Of a stretch of 7,553 nt of DNA, positions 4,499-7,553 are shown one piece after another. The notes under the pieces were generated by a model. That model saw only the letters and a program-made list of their open reading frames with translations. It searched no databases and had not been told where the DNA came from. How positions within the stretch are numbered: the stretch's first letter is position 1; each line of letters starts with the position of its first letter. A program made the position numbers and the translations under genes. Source of the stretch: Lachnospiraceae bacterium UBA7205 (GTDB lineage: Bacteria; Bacillota; Clostridia; Lachnospirales; Lachnospiraceae); assembly GCA_002490665.1 (NCBI GenBank), contig DKUL01000079.1, positions 1 through 7,553 of the forward strand, given 5' to 3'.

Positions 4499-7363
4499 AT
4501 GGATAAGGAACAACTGAAAATGCTTCCAAAAGGCGAGGTCATCAAGATTCGCGGGGCAAATGAACATAATTTGAAAAATATAGATCTCGATATTCCCAGG
4601 AATAAATTTGTCGTGCTGACTGGCCTGTCCGGCTCAGGAAAGTCCTCCCTTGCCTTTGACACGATATATGCGGAAGGACAGCGGCGTTATATGGAATCAT
4701 TGTCCTCCTATGCAAGGCAGTTCTTGGGACAGATGGAGAAACCGAATGTGGAGCGCATTGACGGGCTGTCGCCGGCAATCTCGATTGACCAGAAATCAAC
4801 GAACAGGAATCCGCGTTCGACAGTCGGGACGGTGACGGAAATCTATGACTATTTCCGATTGTTATATGCACGGATTGGAATCCCGCACTGCCCGAACTGC
4901 GGCAGGGAAATCAAGCGCCAGACCATTGACCAGATGGTAGACCAGATTATGGAGCTGCCGCAGGGAACCAGGCTGCAGCTCCTGGCGCCTGTCGTGCGCG
5001 GCAGAAAGGGCGAGCATGCCAAAGTGCTTGACCGCGCAAAGAAGGGCGGTTACGTGCGCGTGCGCATTGACGGCAGCCTGTATGATTTGTCCGAGGACAT
5101 CAAGCTTGAGAAAAATATCAAGCACAATATCGAAGTCGTCGTGGACAGAATTGCGATTAAGGACGGCATCGAGCGGAGACTGACAGACTCCATCGAAAAT
5201 GTCATGGCACTTTCCGACGGGCTTTTGATGGTGGATGTCATTGACGGCGAGATGATGAACTTTTCCGACAGCTTTGCCTGCCCGGACTGTAATATCAGCA
5301 TTGACGAGGTGGAGCCGAGGAGTTTTTCATTCAACAATCCGTTTGGCGCCTGTCCCGAGTGCTTCGGACTGGGTTATAAGATGGAGTTTGACATCGACCT
5401 GATTATTCCGGACAGGAGCCTCAGTATTAATCAGGGTGCAATCACGGTTATGGGGTGGCAGTCCTGCGCGGACAAGAGCAGCTTTACCAACGCCATTTTG
5501 CAGGCGCTTTGCAAGGAGTACCACTTTTCTCTTGACACGCCGTTTGAGGAGCTGTCGGATGTGGCACAGGATGTCATTGTCAACGGCACAAGGGGAAAAG
5601 AGGTCACGGTGCACTATAAGGGGCAGCGCGGTGAGGGAACATATCCGGTTGCGTTTGAAGGACTGATTAAAAATGTGGAGCGCAGGTACAGGGAGACGGC
5701 GTCGGAGGGAATCAAGCAGGAGTATGAAACCTTTATGCGCATCACGCCCTGTAAGGAGTGCGGGGGCAGGCGGCTAAAGAAAACCTCGCTTGCGGTTACC
5801 GTGTGCGACAAGAATATTTATGAGATTACTTCTATGTCCATCAAAAACCTTTATGAGTTCCTGGACACGATGGAGCTTACCAGACAGCAGCAGCTCATCG
5901 GAAAACGTATTTTAAAGGAAATAAAGGCAAGGGTGGGCTTCCTGTCCAGCGTCGGGCTTGAGTATCTGTGCCTGTCAAGGGGGACGGCTTCCCTGTCGGG
6001 GGGCGAGGCGCAGCGCATCCGGCTGGCGACGCAGATTGGTTCAGGGCTTGTCGGCGTATGCTATATTCTGGATGAGCCGAGTATCGGGCTGCACCAGCGG
6101 GACAACGACAAGCTGCTTGCCGCACTGCGGAATTTACAGGATTTGGGCAATACGCTTCTTGTCGTGGAGCACGATGAGGATACCATGCTTGCGGCAGACC
6201 ATGTGATTGACATCGGTCCGGGCGCAGGCGAGCATGGGGGCGAGGTGATTGCACAGGGAACGGCACAGGAGATCATGCAGGTGCCGGAATCCATTACGGG
6301 ACAGTATTTAAGCGGCAGGCTGCGGATTCCAGTGCCGGAGACGAGAAGGAAGCCGAGCGGCTGGCTGACCGTGAAGGGGGCTGCGGAAAATAACCTCAAG
6401 GAGGTCAATGTCAAGATTCCGCTGGGCATCTTTACCTGTGTGACTGGCGTGTCCGGCTCAGGCAAATCATCCCTTGTCAATGAGATTTTGTACAAGTATC
6501 TGGCGAAAAAACTCAACAGGGCGCGCACGATACCCGGGAAGTTCAAGAAAATAGAAGGTGCGGAGCAGCTTGACAAGATTATTGCCATCGACCAGTCGCC
6601 AATTGGCAGGACACCGCGGTCGAATCCGGCAACATACACGGGTGTATTTGACCAAATCAGGGACTTGTTTGCATCGACAGTCGATGCAAAGGCGAAAGGC
6701 TACAGCAAAGGACGCTTCAGCTTCAATGTGAAGGGCGGGCGCTGTGAGGCGTGCGGCGGGGATGGAATCATCAAGATAGAGATGCACTTTCTCCCGGATG
6801 TATATGTCCCCTGCGAGGTGTGCCAGGGAAAACGCTACAACAGGGAGACACTGGATGTCAAGTACAAAGGGAAAAGCATCTACGACGTGCTTGACATGAC
6901 TGTCGAGGAGGCAATGACATTCTTCGATGCCGTGCCCTCCATCAGGAGAAAGATAGAGACACTGTATGACGTGGGGCTTTCCTATATCAGGCTGGGACAG
7001 CCGTCCACGACACTGTCAGGAGGCGAGGCACAGCGCATTAAGCTTGCCACGGAGCTCAGCCGCAGAAGCACTGGAAAGACAATTTATATTCTGGACGAGC
7101 CGACGACGGGACTTCATTTTGCGGATGTGCACAAGCTCGTGGAGATTTTGCAGCGCCTTGCCGAGGGCGGAAACACGGTCGTTGTGATAGAGCATAACCT
7201 TGATGTCATTAAGACTGCCGATTATATTATTGATATCGGGCCAGAAGGCGGGGATGGCGGCGGAACCGTCATTGCGGAGGGAACGCCCGAAGAGATTGCC
7301 GTATGTCCGGGTTCCTATACGGGAATTTATGTAAAGAAAATGCTTGAGCGGGCAAATAAATAA
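4499..7363 (+). CDS. uvrA: UvrABC system protein A (excinuclease ATPase subunit)
   Basis: UvrA is the dimeric ABC-type ATPase that finds bulky DNA lesions and loads UvrB. The 954 residues match the usual length. Two complete ATPase modules are visible. The first has Walker A GLSGSGKSS (42-50), signature LSGGEAQRIRLA (499-510) and Walker B YILDEPSIGLH (522-532). The second has Walker A GVSGSGKSS (650-658), signature LSGGEAQRIKLA (839-850) and Walker B YILDEPTTGLH (863-873). Zinc-type CxxC pairs occur at C131/C134, C261/C264, C285/C288, C418/C421, C749/C752 and C772/C775. The second ATPase half carries the C749-C775 module used in DNA contact; other pairings are inferred from order. The insert and UvrB-binding parts lie between the first Walker A and signature. 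No key residue is missing. It is the second gene of the operon, has no visible promoter of its own in the 37-base gap, and is followed by a strong terminator. The start may be 4520 instead. Confidence 0.98.
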   Translation: MDKEQLKMLPKGEVIKIRGANEHNLKNIDLDIPRNKFVVLTGLSGSGKSSLAFDTIYAEGQRRYMESLSSYARQFLGQMEKPNVERIDGLSPAISIDQKSTNRNPRSTVGTVTEIYDYFRLLYARIGIPHCPNCGREIKRQTIDQMVDQIMELPQGTRLQLLAPVVRGRKGEHAKVLDRAKKGGYVRVRIDGSLYDLSEDIKLEKNIKHNIEVVVDRIAIKDGIERRLTDSIENVMALSDGLLMVDVIDGEMMNFSDSFACPDCNISIDEVEPRSFSFNNPFGACPECFGLGYKMEFDIDLIIPDRSLSINQGAITVMGWQSCADKSSFTNAILQALCKEYHFSLDTPFEELSDVAQDVIVNGTRGKEVTVHYKGQRGEGTYPVAFEGLIKNVERRYRETASEGIKQEYETFMRITPCKECGGRRLKKTSLAVTVCDKNIYEITSMSIKNLYEFLDTMELTRQQQLIGKRILKEIKARVGFLSSVGLEYLCLSRGTASLSGGEAQRIRLATQIGSGLVGVCYILDEPSIGLHQRDNDKLLAALRNLQDLGNTLLVVEHDEDTMLAADHVIDIGPGAGEHGGEVIAQGTAQEIMQVPESITGQYLSGRLRIPVPETRRKPSGWLTVKGAAENNLKEVNVKIPLGIFTCVTGVSGSGKSSLVNEILYKYLAKKLNRARTIPGKFKKIEGAEQLDKIIAIDQSPIGRTPRSNPATYTGVFDQIRDLFASTVDAKAKGYSKGRFSFNVKGGRCEACGGDGIIKIEMHFLPDVYVPCEVCQGKRYNRETLDVKYKGKSIYDVLDMTVEEAMTFFDAVPSIRRKIETLYDVGLSYIRLGQPSTTLSGGEAQRIKLATELSRRSTGKTIYILDEPTTGLHFADVHKLVEILQRLAEGGNTVVVIEHNLDVIKTADYIIDIGPEGGDGGGTVIAEGTPEEIAVCPGSYTGIYVKKMLERANK

Positions 7364-7403
7364 CAAAAACATCCTCTTTTGCCATACCGGAATTGTCATA
7401 CTG

Positions 7404-7432
7404 CCCCCTGATTTTGCGTATCGGGGGGTTTT
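7404..7432 (+). terminator. Strong rho-independent terminator of the uvrBA operon
   Basis: CCCCCTGAT (7404-7412) pairs with ATCGGGGGG (7420-7428) as a 9-bp stem with one T-G pair and a 7-base loop, followed by TTTT (7429-7432). It starts 40 bases after the uvrA stop. It is the most stable terminator in the window. Confidence 0.9.
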
Positions 7433-7435
7433 AAT

Positions 7436-7463
7436 TTGACTTTTTCCTATTTTGTGATAAAAT
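7436..7463 (+). promoter_or_regulatory. Rightward promoter for a gene beyond the window
   Basis: TTGACT (7436-7441, five of six consensus bases) is followed after 16 bases by TAAAAT (7458-7463), preceded by TGA, an extended -10. It sits just after the uvrA terminator and shares the T-run and TTTTGTG layout of the other two rightward promoters. Transcription would begin near 7470 and enter the hairpin cluster. Confidence 0.7.
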
Positions 7464-7487
7464 CTTTAAAAAGCCACTATTTATTTT

Positions 7488-7546
7488 ATACTCACGACAG
7501 ATGAAATCTGCCGTGAGTATTGCGCCAGACGCAGCCGCGAAGCGGC
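7488..7546 (+). other. Cluster of three consecutive hairpins (structured leader or palindromic repeat), cut by the right edge
   Basis: Hairpin 1: 7488-7496 plus 7498-7502 pair with 7506-7510 plus 7512-7520, giving 14 pairs with one A-C mismatch and a GAA loop. Hairpin 2: TGCG (7521-7524) with CGCA (7530-7533), loop CCAGA. Hairpin 3: GCCGC (7534-7538) with GCGGC (7542-7546), loop GAA. They abut with no spacing beyond single bases and begin about 18 bases after the predicted start point. No T-run follows inside the window, so they do not read as a simple terminator. I recognise no named riboswitch. A dispersed intergenic palindromic repeat is equally possible. No coding start is visible from 7364 to 7553. 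Confidence 0.55.
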
Positions 7547-7553
7547 ATATTTC

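Noticed and set aside
6061..6639. Minus-strand open frame of 192 codons opposite uvrA
   Set aside because: It is antisense to the conserved UvrA ATPase region and Ser/Pro-rich, as expected for a reverse-strand shadow.

Overview
The window looks like chromosomal DNA from a Gram-positive anaerobe of the Clostridia, most likely a Lachnospiraceae relative. This is an inference from protein style (UvrB, UvrA, a MATE exporter and an AAA-like ATPase family common in that group), strong GGAGG-type ribosome binding sites, TG-extended -10 promoters and U-tailed terminators. No database search was possible.

Layout. Positions 1-384 (minus strand) hold the first 128 codons of an AAA-like P-loop ATPase that runs off the left edge, with a near-consensus promoter at 427-455. 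Positions 385-644 are a divergent intergenic region with a rightward TG-extended promoter at 574-601. It serves a very small AT-rich gene (open frame 677-835) whose best ribosome binding site points to a start in another frame, so it is frameshifted, recoded or mis-started. A hairpin with a U tract (848-875) separates it from a MATE-family efflux transporter (917-2308). A 13-bp perfect dyad (2326-2356) then serves as the likely MATE terminator and also overlaps the promoter of uvrB. uvrB (2467-4461) and uvrA (4499-7363) form a two-gene nucleotide-excision-repair operon closed by a strong terminator (7404-7432). A new rightward promoter (7436-7463) follows, leading into a run of three hairpins (7488-7546) at the right edge, with no gene start yet visible.

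How the genes work together. UvrA and UvrB form the damage-recognition complex that loads UvrB for incision by UvrC, which is not in the window. A LexA-like box sits at the expected uvrB transcription start and suggests SOS control. The MATE gene is an ordinary exporter with no visible functional link to repair.

Most unusual signal. The DNA just upstream of the small gene (555-602) and of uvrB (2326-2374) is the same module: an A-run/T-run dyad containing GTATA and ending in a TATACT extended -10, with 41 of 49 aligned positions identical by hand alignment. A third promoter, after uvrA, shares the -35/T-run/TTTTGTG/-10 layout but not the dyad. The left copy has no upstream plus-strand gene to terminate, so the dyad may be a regulatory site or a dispersed promoter cassette rather than only a terminator. 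The core genes are otherwise conventional, and no new multi-gene system is evident.
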